Positions 27,694 through 36,515 of a stretch of 64,000 bases of DNA are shown here, in pieces (the stretch's first letter is position 1; each line of letters opens with the position of its first letter). The stretch is from assembly GCF_900168325.1 (NCBI RefSeq), contig NZ_FVZE01000008.1, forward strand, positions 1 through 64,000. The letters are read 5' to 3'. Origin of the DNA: Novosphingobium mathurense. GTDB taxonomy: Bacteria; Pseudomonadota; Alphaproteobacteria; Sphingomonadales; Sphingomonadaceae. The notes beneath the pieces were generated by a model. It was not told where the DNA came from and made no database searches. It saw nothing but the letters and a program-made list of their open reading frames with translations. The translations under genes and the position numbers were made by a program.

Positions 27694-28088
27694 TGGCAAG
27701 TCCGATCCGCAAGTCTGTCGCCGCAATCGGCATCGCCGGTGCCGTGTTGGCGCTGGGTGCCGGCAGCGCGGCTTTCGCCCAGAATCGCGATCCGGCCTAC
27801 GCCGCTGCGCGCGCCGCGGGGCAGGTGGGCGAACAGACCGATGGCTACCTCGGTGTGATAGGCAATGCGCCGGCCGACGTTCGCGCCATGGTCAAGGACC
27901 TCAACAACAAGCGGCGTGCCGTCTATACCGAGAAGGCCGCGGGCAAGAGCACGATCGAGGAATATGCCTTCGCGACCGCTTGCCGCCTGATTCTCGAAAC
28001 CAAGCCCGGTGAAAAGTATCAGGCGCCCGATGGCTCTTGGAAGACCCGCGATGGCGGAGCGCCGGCTCGCGATCCGCGCTGCCCGTAA
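27693..28088 (+). CDS. ydbL: YdbL-family (DUF1318) periplasmic protein
   Basis: 131 aa with a signal peptide (hydrophobic residues 8-29, cleavage near AFAQ). The mature part carries the DUF1318 pattern: AARAAGQVGEQTDGYLG, VKDLNNKRRAVYTEKAA and a short C-terminal part. In E. coli, YdbL modulates formation of the YdbH-YnbE bridge. Unusually for this small family, the C-terminus adds a short Gly/Asp/Arg tail ending CP. Confidence 0.87.
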   Translation: MASPIRKSVAAIGIAGAVLALGAGSAAFAQNRDPAYAAARAAGQVGEQTDGYLGVIGNAPADVRAMVKDLNNKRRAVYTEKAAGKSTIEEYAFATACRLILETKPGEKYQAPDGSWKTRDGGAPARDPRCP

Positions 28089-28130
28089 TTCTTTCCCGGG
28101 CGATCGAGCCGACCGCGAATTTGTGATTCG

Positions 28131-28180
28131 AATTGGAAAAGGGGTTGCAAGGCAAACGCGCCCTGCAGCCCCTTTTCAAT
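28131..28180. terminator. long hairpin after ydbL
   Basis: AATTGGAAAAGGGGTTGCA pairs almost fully with TGCAGCCCCTTTTCAATT around a GC-rich loop. The run of T is inside the stem, so it could act as a terminator in either direction. Confidence 0.6.
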
Positions 28181-28425
28181 TGCGCGATGCCCTGTGGATT
28201 GCCGCAGCCCTATTGCTACGACATCGGCAATTGGTACTAGGCTTCTTGCGCGCATTCCGCAGATGTGCGTCGATACTGTGTCTGCAACTGCAGAGTGCCA
28301 CGCGCGGTACGGTTGACTCGGCAAATCCCCCACCCTAAGGGGGCGGCGCCCTCGGCGGGCAGCCGTTGATTGTGTCGATCAAACCGGGTGAGAGCACGAC
28401 TGAGTGCAAACACGAAGGGGAAGGC
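28181..28425 (+). promoter_or_regulatory. upstream region of the ATP synthase F0 operon, possible promoter
   Basis: The gap between ydbL and atpI holds no convincing gene. TTGACT at 28313-28318 with TAAGGG 17 bases later is a possible -35/-10 pair with a poor -10. AAGGGGAAGG at 28416-28424 is the ribosome site for atpI. Confidence 0.35.
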
Positions 28426-28746
28426 ATGAGCGACGAGCCGAACGCACGGGACCCTGTCGGTGAAGACGCCCGCATCGATTCGCTGGACGAAAGGCTGAAA
28501 GCCCTTCGCGAGCGGGAAGAGCAGCGTCACAAGCCGGTCGGAGGCGTGGAATCGGATGCGAGCTATCGCGCCGGAAACCGCGTCCTGGCCGACTTGCTGG
28601 GAGGTGTCGCCGGTGGCTTGTTCCTTGGCTGGGTGATTGATCACTTTGCCGGGACCTCGCCCTGGGGACTGTTGGTGATGTTGTTCTTCGGAATCTTCGT
28701 CGCCTTCAGAAATATTATACGGAATTCGAACCAGCGCCCGAATTGA
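28426..28746 (+). CDS. atpI: ATP synthase protein I (AtpI-like)
   Basis: 106 aa; ATG 28426 directly follows AAGGGGAAGGC. A charged, coil-forming N-terminal half (DSLDERLKALREREEQR) precedes two membrane helices (LADLLGGVAGGLFLGWVIDH, GLLVMLFFGIFVAFRNI). This is the alphaproteobacterial AtpI, thought to help c-ring assembly or magnesium supply. It heads the F0 operon. Confidence 0.92.
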   Translation: MSDEPNARDPVGEDARIDSLDERLKALREREEQRHKPVGGVESDASYRAGNRVLADLLGGVAGGLFLGWVIDHFAGTSPWGLLVMLFFGIFVAFRNIIRNSNQRPN

Positions 28747-28799
28747 CCCAACGGGGGGTGAACAGGGCGCTGTCGTTCATTGGCGACAGGGAAATTCGC

Positions 28800-29585
28800 G
28801 TGGCAGCCGAAGCGAAGGTCGATCCGATGCATCAGTTCAGCATCCAGCCGTTGTTCGGCTCGGATGGCTGGAATATCGCGGGTTACAACATCGCCTTTAC
28901 GAACAGTGCGTTGTGGATGGCCATTGCCACCGTCGCCCTGCTGATATTCGTTGCGGGTGGTGCCAAGCGCCAGCTCGTGCCGGGTCGCTGGCAGATGGCG
29001 GTCGAAACCTTCACCGGTTTCGTCGATGGCATGCTGGCCGCCAACGTCGGCCCCAACGGCAAGAAGTACGTTCCGTACATCTTCTCGCTGTTCATGTTCA
29101 TTCTCTTCGCGAACTTCCTGGGCCTGCTGCCGCTCGGCGTGATCGGCCTGCATCCCTTCACGTTCACGAGCCACTTCTCGGCCACCGGCGTGCTCTCGAT
29201 CCTGTCGTTCTCGATCGTGCTCATCGTCGGCTTCGTGAAGCACAAGCTGCACTTCTTCTCGCTCTTCGTGCCGCACGGTACGCCCGCGGTGATGGTTGTT
29301 CCGATCTTCTTCGTCGAACTCATCTCGTTCCTGGTGCGTCCGTTCAGCCTCGGTCTGCGACTCTTCGTTGCGATGATGGCCGGCCACGTCCTGCTCGAAG
29401 TGCTCTCCAGCTTCGTGATCAGCTCGGGCAACGCAAACATCGCCCTGTTCGCCATCGCCGGTCTGCCCAGCTTCGTGCTGATGGTCGGCATCTGCGCGCT
29501 GGAACTGCTCGTGGCCGGGATTCAGGCTTACGTCTTCGCTCTTCTCACCTGCGTCTATCTGAACGACGCAGAGAACCTTCACTGA
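28800..29585 (+). CDS. atpB: F0F1 ATP synthase subunit a
   Basis: 261 aa from GTG 28800, which has AGGGAA seven bases upstream; an in-frame TTG at 28743 would overlap atpI and is less likely. The N-terminus KVDPMHQFSIQPLFG and the proton-path helix with SFLVRPFSLGLRLFVAMMAG (essential Arg) identify subunit a. It forms the proton half-channels against the c ring in the inner membrane. Confidence 0.97.
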   Translation: MAAEAKVDPMHQFSIQPLFGSDGWNIAGYNIAFTNSALWMAIATVALLIFVAGGAKRQLVPGRWQMAVETFTGFVDGMLAANVGPNGKKYVPYIFSLFMFILFANFLGLLPLGVIGLHPFTFTSHFSATGVLSILSFSIVLIVGFVKHKLHFFSLFVPHGTPAVMVVPIFFVELISFLVRPFSLGLRLFVAMMAGHVLLEVLSSFVISSGNANIALFAIAGLPSFVLMVGICALELLVAGIQAYVFALLTCVYLNDAENLH

Positions 29586-29621
29586 TTTTATCCTTCAAGT
29601 TTACCAAAGGGAGTTTTTGAA

Positions 29622-29846
29622 ATGGACGCAGAAGCTGCAAAGCTGCTTGGTGCTGGTCTCGCCGCTATCGGTTGCGGTCTCGCCTCGATCGGCGTGGGTA
29701 GCGTTTTCGCTAAGTTCCTCGAAGGCGCGCTGCGCAACCCCGGTGCTGCCGACGCGCAGCAGGGCCGTCTCTTCATCGGCTTCGCCGGTGCCGAGCTTCT
29801 CGGTCTGCTTTCGTTCGTTGTTGCCGCGCTGCTGATCTTCGCCTGA
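29622..29846 (+). CDS. atpE: F0F1 ATP synthase subunit c
   Basis: 74 aa, two membrane helices joined by a polar loop (EGALRNPGAADAQ). The proton-binding carboxylate is the Glu in GFAGAELLGLLSFVV. The rotor ring is made of this subunit. AAAGGGAG lies upstream. Confidence 0.98.
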   Translation: MDAEAAKLLGAGLAAIGCGLASIGVGSVFAKFLEGALRNPGAADAQQGRLFIGFAGAELLGLLSFVVAALLIFA

Positions 29847-29945
29847 TCGCGCGCAAACCCCGCACCGGCCGCCAACGCCCTTTGGTGAAGCGGCCGGCCA
29901 GCGGGGGCAAGTTTTTTACCGGCCACCTCGAGACAGGGCTGACCA

Positions 29946-30440
29946 ATGCCTCAGATCGAACAGCTAGCCGCGACCTATTCCAGCCAGATCTTCTGGCTCC
30001 TGGTCTTCTTCGGTTTCACCTTCTTCGTCGTTGGACGGGGCATGGTGCCGAAGGTGATGGATACGGTTGCGCAGCGCGACAAACAGATTTCCGACGACCT
30101 CATCGCTGCAGAGCGTGCGCGCAAGCAGGCCAATGAGGAAGAGGAAGCATGGCGCGTGCGTGAAAACACCAATCGCGCCGAGGCTCAGGCCCTGATCGCC
30201 GAGGCCCGCACCAAGGCTGCTGCCGCTACCGAGCAGCGTCTTGCCGCCGCCCAGTCCGTGATCGACACGAAGCTGGCCGAAGCCGAAGACCGTATCGCGG
30301 AGGCCCGCAATTCGGCGGCCGCCGAGATCGAGGACGTGGCCGCCGATGCGACCCGCGACATCGTCAGCCGCATCGCTGGCCTGTCTCTCGACGATGCAGC
30401 GGTCCGTTCGACCGTGAAGGAGAACCTGGTCCATGGCTGA
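29946..30440 (+). CDS. atpF': F0F1 ATP synthase subunit b'
   Basis: 164 aa. One N-terminal membrane helix (FWLLVFFGFTFFVVGRGMV) is followed by a long, charged, alanine-rich coiled coil. Having a second, divergent b subunit is typical of alphaproteobacteria and phototrophs. The 3' end overlaps the next gene by eight bases. A 99-base gap separates it from atpE. Confidence 0.95.
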   Translation: MPQIEQLAATYSSQIFWLLVFFGFTFFVVGRGMVPKVMDTVAQRDKQISDDLIAAERARKQANEEEEAWRVRENTNRAEAQALIAEARTKAAAATEQRLAAAQSVIDTKLAEAEDRIAEARNSAAAEIEDVAADATRDIVSRIAGLSLDDAAVRSTVKENLVHG

Positions 30441-31020
30441 GAACGTCTCACCTTCGGTCGAACAGGGCCTCGCCCACGAAGCCGCTGAAGTGACCGGCGC
30501 TGTGGATGCCCACGCCACCGTGGAGCATCACGCCGAACCTCTGCTGCTGGGCATTGCCCCGCCGGTCGCGGTTGTCAGTGCGTCTATGCTCGTGCTGCTC
30601 CTGATCGCCCTGTGGAAGGGCCTGCCGAAGATGATCGCCGGTGGGCTCGACTCCAAGATCGCCGATATCAAGGCACAGCTCGAGGAGGCCAAGGTCCTTC
30701 GCGCCGAGGCAGAAGCCCTGCGCAAGGAATACGCCGACAAGATCGCCAACGCCGAAAAGGATGCGGCGGCGATGATCGAGCATGCCCGTCACGAAGCCGA
30801 GGCGATTGTCGCCAAGGCGGAGAAGGACACCGCCGATGTGATCGTGCGCCGCGAGAAGATGGCGCAGGACAAGATCGGCGCTGCCGAACGTGCGGCCGTC
30901 ACCGATCTGCAGAACCGAGCCGCGGCTGCCGCTGCTGCTTCGGCCCGGGTTCTGATCAAGGCCAATCATTCGGCCGAAGCCGACAAGGCTTTCGTGGATC
31001 GGGCCATCGGCTCTATCTGA
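30433..31020 (+). CDS. atpF: F0F1 ATP synthase subunit b
   Basis: 195 aa. A polar N-terminal stretch of about 35 residues precedes the membrane helix (PPVAVVSASMLVLLLIALWK), then a coiled coil that forms the peripheral stalk with b'. It is the last gene of the F0 operon; genes for F1 are elsewhere, as is normal for alphaproteobacteria. Confidence 0.95.
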   Translation: MAENVSPSVEQGLAHEAAEVTGAVDAHATVEHHAEPLLLGIAPPVAVVSASMLVLLLIALWKGLPKMIAGGLDSKIADIKAQLEEAKVLRAEAEALRKEYADKIANAEKDAAAMIEHARHEAEAIVAKAEKDTADVIVRREKMAQDKIGAAERAAVTDLQNRAAAAAAASARVLIKANHSAEADKAFVDRAIGSI

Positions 31021-31047
31021 GCCCGGTTGCCGGTAGCACAAACAGAG

Positions 31048-31076
31048 AAAGCCCCTGCGTTTGCGGGGGCTTTTTT
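31048..31076 (+). terminator. Rho-independent terminator of the F0 operon
   Basis: AAAGCCCCTGC, short loop, GCGGGGGCTTT and a T run. Almost the same hairpin recurs at 32061. Confidence 0.92.
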
Positions 31077-31186
31077 GTTGTGAGAAAAATTTAACCGTCA
31101 CAAGCGCTTCAGTTTTTCATGCCCTGCAATATAGCCATACTTATTAGCCATTGATCGGGGTTCGATGGTCGAATGTAGGGGGTAAA

Positions 31187-32020
31187 ATGAAAAATCTGAC
31201 TGCTTGGCTGGCTGGACTCGGCCTTTTGGTATGCCCGATTTCTGGAAGTGCTGAGCCGTTGTCGAAGCAATCGGTGCTGCAGTTAAGTCGTGTCGGTATA
31301 GGTGATGCGGCCATCGTCGCGAAAATTGAAGCCGACAAAGTTGATTTTGATCTTTCGACCGATGAGATGATTGCGCTCAAGGACCAGGGCGTATCCTCGG
31401 AAATCATCGCTGCAATCATCGGCAATCGCTACGTCAAGACGGTAGCGCCGTCGCTTGTCTCGCCCGACCCAACGGTGCCGCATCCTGCAGGGTTGTATGC
31501 CTTCTACGAAGGCGGCGAAAATGCGCGCATGAAGAAGATGGAGCCGACTGTCACCAACCAAGCGAAAACCGGTGGTATCTTCGGTTATGCGCTAACAGGC
31601 GGCTTGGCATCGATGAGTGTCAAAGCAGCGATCCAGAATGAAACGTCGAAAGTTCCTGTGAACCAGACCCCTAAGTTCTACTTTTTTTCCGCCGAGTCGA
31701 ATGGAAATGACAGTTCGGCATGGGCGAGCGGAGCAAACACGGTCGTAAACTCGCCAGCAGAATTGACGCTCGTCCAACTCATGAAGAAGAAGGGACGCCG
31801 GGAAGCTCGAGTGGGTAGTATGAATATTGGTGGAGCCAAGACCGGGGTGATGGACAAGGACCGCCTCGAGTTCACCCATAAGATGGTACGTCCCGGGGTT
31901 TATGTGATGGAGGTCTCGAAGGCGCTTGAACCTGGCGAGTATGGCTTCATTTATTCGCTTTCAGGTGGCGGGGCTGGGGGAGCCATGACGGCACGTATCT
32001 TCGACTTTACCGTCAACTAG
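31187..32020 (+). CDS. secreted hypothetical protein
   Basis: 277 aa; ATG 31187 has GTAGGGGGT upstream. A signal peptide (MKNLTAWLAGLGLLVCP, cleavage near GSA) is clear. Residues about 28-75 form a motif seen at the start of many periplasmic proteins: two similar helix pairs, SVLQLSRVGIGDAAIVAKI and DEMIALKDQGVSSEIIAAII. The rest is not recognised. Base composition is less GC-rich than the neighbours. It is flanked by two near-identical terminators and has its own short unit, so it may be an insertion. Function unknown. Confidence 0.8.
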   Translation: MKNLTAWLAGLGLLVCPISGSAEPLSKQSVLQLSRVGIGDAAIVAKIEADKVDFDLSTDEMIALKDQGVSSEIIAAIIGNRYVKTVAPSLVSPDPTVPHPAGLYAFYEGGENARMKKMEPTVTNQAKTGGIFGYALTGGLASMSVKAAIQNETSKVPVNQTPKFYFFSAESNGNDSSAWASGANTVVNSPAELTLVQLMKKKGRREARVGSMNIGGAKTGVMDKDRLEFTHKMVRPGVYVMEVSKALEPGEYGFIYSLSGGGAGGAMTARIFDFTVN

Positions 32021-32060
32021 ATTTTGCGCTTCAAAATTTGAGCCGTCCTTCAAACAAATG

Positions 32061-32086
32061 GGCCCCTGCTTTGCAGGGGCTTTTTT
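32061..32086 (+). terminator. Rho-independent terminator after the secreted protein gene
   Basis: GCCCCTGC, loop TTT, GCAGGGGC, then six T. Nearly a copy of the hairpin at 31048. Confidence 0.92.
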
Positions 32087-32239
32087 GTCGTTGGGATCCG
32101 GGGCGTATCAGCGCGTCAAGACTGGGTAACTTACGGCATCTCGGACATGATCCGGAATGGCTCATGTCTCTCTTTGCTTCGCTAAAAAGTGGACCCTTGG
32201 CGTAGGTCCGGGATGCCGGCTGGACTCGTTGTAGCCGTG

Positions 32240-32551
32240 CTAGTGGATCACCACCGCACTGATGCGGTGATAGAATGGCCGGTGCGGCGTGCGGCCATGG
32301 CTGATGTTGTCGAACAGGCCCGCGCCCACGCTGGGTAGCAGCGACTGGATCAGTCGGACTTCCTCGACCTGTCGTACATCGATTCGCACGTGGAGCTGCC
32401 CGTCAAAGTCGAAGCTGACATCGGCATTGGGCGGACAGACTTCGCGAAGCATTACCAGCAGCTTGCCCAGTTCGGCGGCTATGTCGAGTGACGTTGCCGG
32501 CTTTGGAAGCCGTTCTCCTCCATCGGTCAAAACGCGTAAAGATCGTGCCAT
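32240..32551 (-). CDS. small hypothetical protein
   Basis: 103 aa, not recognised. The main support is a strong ribosome site (GGGAGG six bases before the ATG). The sequence has a probable helical middle (SLDIAAELGKLLVMLREVC) and a strand-like DVSFDFDGQLHVRIDVRQVE, with no signal peptide, membrane helix or cysteine motif. No neighbour hints at a role; a gap of about 155 bases separates it from gloB. Confidence 0.6.
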   Translation of the reverse strand: MARSLRVLTDGGERLPKPATSLDIAAELGKLLVMLREVCPPNADVSFDFDGQLHVRIDVRQVEEVRLIQSLLPSVGAGLFDNISHGRTPHRPFYHRISAVVIH

Positions 32552-32707
32552 TTACGCCTCCCTGTTTCCTGCTTGTGGATTGGATCAAACAAGCGGGATC
32601 AAGGAAAGCGACAAGATGGCGTAGTCTCAAATTGGTATTTGCGCCGCGCCAAGCGTTAATGTCGTCTGCGTACCGCAGTCCGCGCGACGGGACCACGCCA
32701 GGGTTTC

Positions 32708-33472
32708 TCAGCCCCTGAAGTTGTCCTTGGCGTTCCTGAGCGCTGCAAACGTTGCTACGGCATCGCCGCCGCCCCAACGCGCCTGCAGTTTGGGATCGTC
32801 TGCGCGCAGGAAGGGATTGGTCGCCAATTCGCGTTCCAGCTTCATTGGCACCGTCGGCTGATTGTGCGCGCGGTGCTTCATGATCTCTTCGACATAGCTG
32901 GCCAGTTCGGCATTGTCGGGATCGGCGTGGACCGCGAACTTGGCATTGGCCGCAGTATACTCATGCGCGCAATAGAGGATTGTTTCGGGGGGAAGGGCCT
33001 TCACCCGCTTCAGGCTCGCCCAGAATTGGGCCGGCGTGCCTTCGAACATGCGGCCGCAACCCAAGGCAAAGACGGTATCGCCGACGAAGGCGATGCGTGC
33101 GCCGGGAAGGTGGTAGGCGACATGGCCCAGGGTGTGTCCGCCGACATCGATGACACAGGCCTTGCGGTCGCCGATCGTGACGACGTCGCCCTGGCCTACC
33201 GTACGGTCCACCCCGGCGATCTTGCCAGTCTCGCCAGCGGGCGCTGTGATCCTGCAGTTGGTGATGCGCTTGATCGTCTCATTGCCGCCGGCATGGTCAG
33301 GGTGCCAGTGGGTGTTCCAGATCTGCGTAATCTGCCAGCCCTTCTTGCCTGCCTGCCGCAGGTATTCGTCTGCATCCGGGGTGTCGATGCAGACGGTTTC
33401 CGCGCTGTCGTGGTCGTGCAGAAGGAAGCCATAGTTGTCGGACAGACAGGGGAACTGGTGAACTTCGAGCAT
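32708..33472 (-). CDS. gloB: hydroxyacylglutathione hydrolase (glyoxalase II)
   Basis: 254 aa metallo-beta-lactamase fold. The metal motif NTHWHPDHAGG (HxHxDH), then GGHTLGH, VGDTVFALGCGRMFEG and the C-terminal HEYTAANAKFA are glyoxalase II features. It hydrolyses S-lactoylglutathione to lactate and glutathione in methylglyoxal detoxification. It lies after the rpsA terminator and probably has its own promoter. Confidence 0.95.
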   Translation of the reverse strand: MLEVHQFPCLSDNYGFLLHDHDSAETVCIDTPDADEYLRQAGKKGWQITQIWNTHWHPDHAGGNETIKRITNCRITAPAGETGKIAGVDRTVGQGDVVTIGDRKACVIDVGGHTLGHVAYHLPGARIAFVGDTVFALGCGRMFEGTPAQFWASLKRVKALPPETILYCAHEYTAANAKFAVHADPDNAELASYVEEIMKHRAHNQPTVPMKLERELATNPFLRADDPKLQARWGGGDAVATFAALRNAKDNFRG

Positions 33473-33528
33473 CGCGATCTCTCCTGTCGATCAATGTAGC
33501 GATGATGTCCGTAATCGGAAGTGTTCGG

Positions 33529-33565
33529 CAAAGCAAAAGCCCGCCCGGATCGCTCCGGACGGGCT
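33529..33565 (-). terminator. rpsA terminator (minus strand)
   Basis: On the minus strand AGCCCGTCCGGA, loop GCGA, TCCGGGCGGGCT, then TTTGCTTTG. It ends the aroA-cmk-rpsA group. Confidence 0.85.
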
Positions 33566-33608
33566 CTTGGTGATGTGGTTACGGTGTCCCTGACGGGACG
33601 CCCGAGAA

Positions 33609-35312
33609 TCAACGATTCTTGAGCGCTTCGCCGAGGATGTCGCCGAGCGACGCACCCGAGTCCGACGAACCGTACTGCTCGACCGCTTCCTTCTCTTCGG
33701 CCAGCTGACGGGCCTTGATCGAGAAGTTCGGCTTCTTCGAGCGGTCGAAACCGGTGACCATGGCATCGACCTTCTGGCCGACCTGGAAACGGTCCGGACG
33801 CTGTTCGTCGCGGTCGCGGCCGAGGTCCGAACGCTTGATGAAGCCGGTGGCGCCATCTTCGCCGGCCTGGACTTCCAGGCCGCCGTCGCGGACTTCGAGA
33901 ACGGTGACGGTGACGGTTTCACCGCGGCGCAGGGTGCTGCCAGCAGCGGCGATGCCAGCGGCCGGAGCGCCACGCTCAAGCTGCTTCATGCCGAGGCTGA
34001 TGCGTTCCTTCTCGACGTCGACGTCGAGAACCACGGCCGAAACCTGCTCGCCCTTGCGGTGCAGGGCCAGGGCGTCCTCGCCCGAGATGCCCCACGCGAT
34101 GTCCGACATGTGGACCATGCCGTCGACGTCGCCGTCCAGGCCGATGAACAGGCCGAATTCGGTAGCGTTCTTGACTTCGCCCTCGACCTGCGAGCCGACC
34201 GGGTGCTTCTCGGCGAAGGCTTCCCAGGGGTTCTGCTGAGCCTGCTTGAGGCCGAGCGAGATGCGGCGCTTGTCGGAGTCGACCTCGAGCACCATGACTT
34301 CGACTTCCTGCGAGGTCGAAACGATCTTGCCCGGGTGGACGTTCTTCTTGGTCCAGGACATTTCGGACACGTGGACGAGGCCCTCGATGCCCGGCTCCAG
34401 TTCCACGAAGGCGCCGTATTCGGTGATGTTGGTGACGGTGCCGCTCAGCTTCACGCCGACCGGGTACTTGGCGGCGGCGCCTTCCCACGGATCGCTCTCG
34501 AGCTGCTTCATGCCCAGCGAGATGCGCTGCGTGTCGGTGTTGATGCGGATGATCTGGACAGTGACGGTGTCGCCGATGTTGATCACTTCGCTCGGGTGGT
34601 TGACGCGCTTGTAGCTCATGTCGGTGACATGGAGCAGGCCGTCGATGCCGCCGAGGTCAACGAACGCACCGTAGTCGGTGATGTTCTTGACGACGCCGTC
34701 GATGACCTGGCCTTCGCTCAGCTTGTCGATGAGTTCGCTGCGCTGTTCGGCGCGGGTCTCTTCGAGGACGGCGCGGCGCGACACGACGATGTTGCCACGG
34801 CGACGGTCCATCTTGAGGATCTGGAAGGGCTGCGGCACGTCCATCAGCGGGGTGACGTCGCGCACGGGGCGGATGTCGACCTGCGAGCCGGGAAGGAACG
34901 CAACGGCGCCGTCGAGGTCGACGGTGAAGCCGCCCTTGACGCGGCCGAAGATCACGCCTTCGACGCGCTTGCCTTCGCCGAATTCGTTTTCGAGCTTGTC
35001 CCATGCGGCTTCGCGGCGGGCGCGGTCGCGCGACAGCATCGCTTCGCCGTCGGCGTTCTCGACGCGGTCGACGTAGACTTCGACTTCGTCGCCGACCTTC
35101 AGGCCGTGCTCGGCTTCACCGCGCGCGAATTCGCGCAGCGGCACGCGGCCTTCGCTCTTGAGACCGACGTCGATGACGGCCTTGTCGTTTTCGATGGCGG
35201 TGATGGTGCCCTTGACGACACGGCCTTCGAAGCCGTCATCGGCGACGCCGCCGAGCTGATCGTCAAGCATTTTCGCGAAATCGTCGCGAGTCGGATTGGC
35301 AGAAGTAGCCAT
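33609..35312 (-). CDS. rpsA: 30S ribosomal protein S1
   Basis: 567 aa from ATG 35312 (AGGAAAG nine bases upstream). Six S1 RNA-binding repeats are visible, for example GVVKNITDYGAFVDLGGIDG, GTVTNITEYGAFVELEPGIE and GEVKNATEFGLFIGLDGDVD. It brings mRNA to the 30S subunit. It lies downstream of cmk, a gene order kept in most proteobacteria. Confidence 0.98.
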   Translation of the reverse strand: MATSANPTRDDFAKMLDDQLGGVADDGFEGRVVKGTITAIENDKAVIDVGLKSEGRVPLREFARGEAEHGLKVGDEVEVYVDRVENADGEAMLSRDRARREAAWDKLENEFGEGKRVEGVIFGRVKGGFTVDLDGAVAFLPGSQVDIRPVRDVTPLMDVPQPFQILKMDRRRGNIVVSRRAVLEETRAEQRSELIDKLSEGQVIDGVVKNITDYGAFVDLGGIDGLLHVTDMSYKRVNHPSEVINIGDTVTVQIIRINTDTQRISLGMKQLESDPWEGAAAKYPVGVKLSGTVTNITEYGAFVELEPGIEGLVHVSEMSWTKKNVHPGKIVSTSQEVEVMVLEVDSDKRRISLGLKQAQQNPWEAFAEKHPVGSQVEGEVKNATEFGLFIGLDGDVDGMVHMSDIAWGISGEDALALHRKGEQVSAVVLDVDVEKERISLGMKQLERGAPAAGIAAAGSTLRRGETVTVTVLEVRDGGLEVQAGEDGATGFIKRSDLGRDRDEQRPDRFQVGQKVDAMVTGFDRSKKPNFSIKARQLAEEKEAVEQYGSSDSGASLGDILGEALKNR

Positions 35313-35533
35313 TATCAGGTCTTTCCTGTTCAACGATTTTTCCGGCCAGGCGGTTGAATCCGCCGGTCTTTTCTCCGCTCACCGCCCCATGCGATGACCG
35401 GGCCAAAGGGCCGAACTGCCGCGGCGGCCGAATGCCGGTCACGGCGTCCTCAAGGCCGCAAGGACCTGTCGGACCGGCGGCCACTACGCCCCGGGGGGGC
35501 AAAATGCAAGGGAAATGGGGCCTTGCACGGCCG

Positions 35534-36166
35534 TCAGGCGTCGGCGCGATCCATGGCTGCATCGACGGCTGCGATCGCTGCGGCGATGGCCTCTTCGCGG
35601 CGCAGGCTGGAGGTGTCGATCAGCACGGCATCGTGCGCGGCGACGAGCGGCGAATCCGCGCGATTGCGATCGCGTTCGTCGCGTGCGGCAAGGTCCGCAG
35701 TAATGGCCTCCAGCGAGACCTCGCGCCCCTGTTCCAGCATTTCGTGGAAGCGGCGCTGGGCCCGGGCTTCGACCGAGGCGTCGATGAAGAGCTTCGCGTT
35801 CGCCTCAGGTGCGATGACGGTGCCGATGTCGCGTCCGTCGAGCACGGCGCCGCCTTGCTGGAGGGCGAAGGCACGCTGGCGTTCGTAGAGGGCGCTGCGC
35901 ACCGGGGGGTGGATGGATACGCGGCTTGCCAGGCCCCCGGTCGCTTCGGAGCGCAGTTCGGGATCGTCGAGCAGGCTGTCTGGAAAGGCGCAGGCGGCAA
36001 GGGCGGCTTGCGGATCGTCGGGGTTGCCGCCGTTCAACATGACCTGGCGGCCCACGGCGCGGTAGAGCAGCCCGGTGTCGAGATGCGGCAGTCCGAAGTG
36101 AGCGGCGAGGGCCCTGGCGATAGTGCCCTTGCCCGAGGCGGTTGGTCCGTCGACGGCGATAATCAT
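35534..36166 (-). CDS. cmk: (d)CMP kinase
   Basis: 210 aa. MIIAVDGPTASGKGTIAR has the P-loop, and DTGLLYRAVG, VLDGRDIGTVI and DASVEARAQRR are cytidylate-kinase motifs. It phosphorylates CMP/dCMP. About 220 bases without a gene separate it from rpsA. Confidence 0.97.
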   Translation of the reverse strand: MIIAVDGPTASGKGTIARALAAHFGLPHLDTGLLYRAVGRQVMLNGGNPDDPQAALAACAFPDSLLDDPELRSEATGGLASRVSIHPPVRSALYERQRAFALQQGGAVLDGRDIGTVIAPEANAKLFIDASVEARAQRRFHEMLEQGREVSLEAITADLAARDERDRNRADSPLVAAHDAVLIDTSSLRREEAIAAAIAAVDAAMDRADA

Positions 36167-36204
36167 GACGCTGCCTTTGGCCTTTCGCGAAAGGCTAGGC
36201 AAGG

Positions 36205-36462
36205 TCAGCGATCGAAATCGTCCAGTTCCGGGCTGTCGCGTCCGTAGAGTTCGGCGAGTTCGGCTTCGTAGTTCCACGAGTGCCGGACAAGCCAGACGAG
36301 CAGCGGGAGGAGTACGCCGAGCGGCGCGGTGAATGCGGCGATCAGGAGCGTTGCCGGGACCAGCACAAGCAGCGGAGCCTGCGCTATCGCGCGCCGCATG
36401 CGCCAGACCGCTTGGGCGGCCATTGTGACAATGTCCCCGTCGCCGGGTCGCGCCAGTCGCAT
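36205..36462 (-). CDS. small membrane protein, unknown
   Basis: 85 aa; AGGGGAC lies about seven bases before the ATG. One long or two short membrane segments lie at about residues 28-58 (LLVLVPATLLIAAFTAPLG), followed by an acidic C-terminal tail (SPELDDFDR). Not recognised. It sits between aroA and cmk on the same strand, so it is probably co-transcribed with them. Confidence 0.6.
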   Translation of the reverse strand: MRLARPGDGDIVTMAAQAVWRMRRAIAQAPLLVLVPATLLIAAFTAPLGVLLPLLVWLVRHSWNYEAELAELYGRDSPELDDFDR

Positions 36463-36515
36463 CGCAAGTCCCCTGTTTCGCCAGGGACCCTACGCGAGGT
36501 GGGTTACCGAATTGC

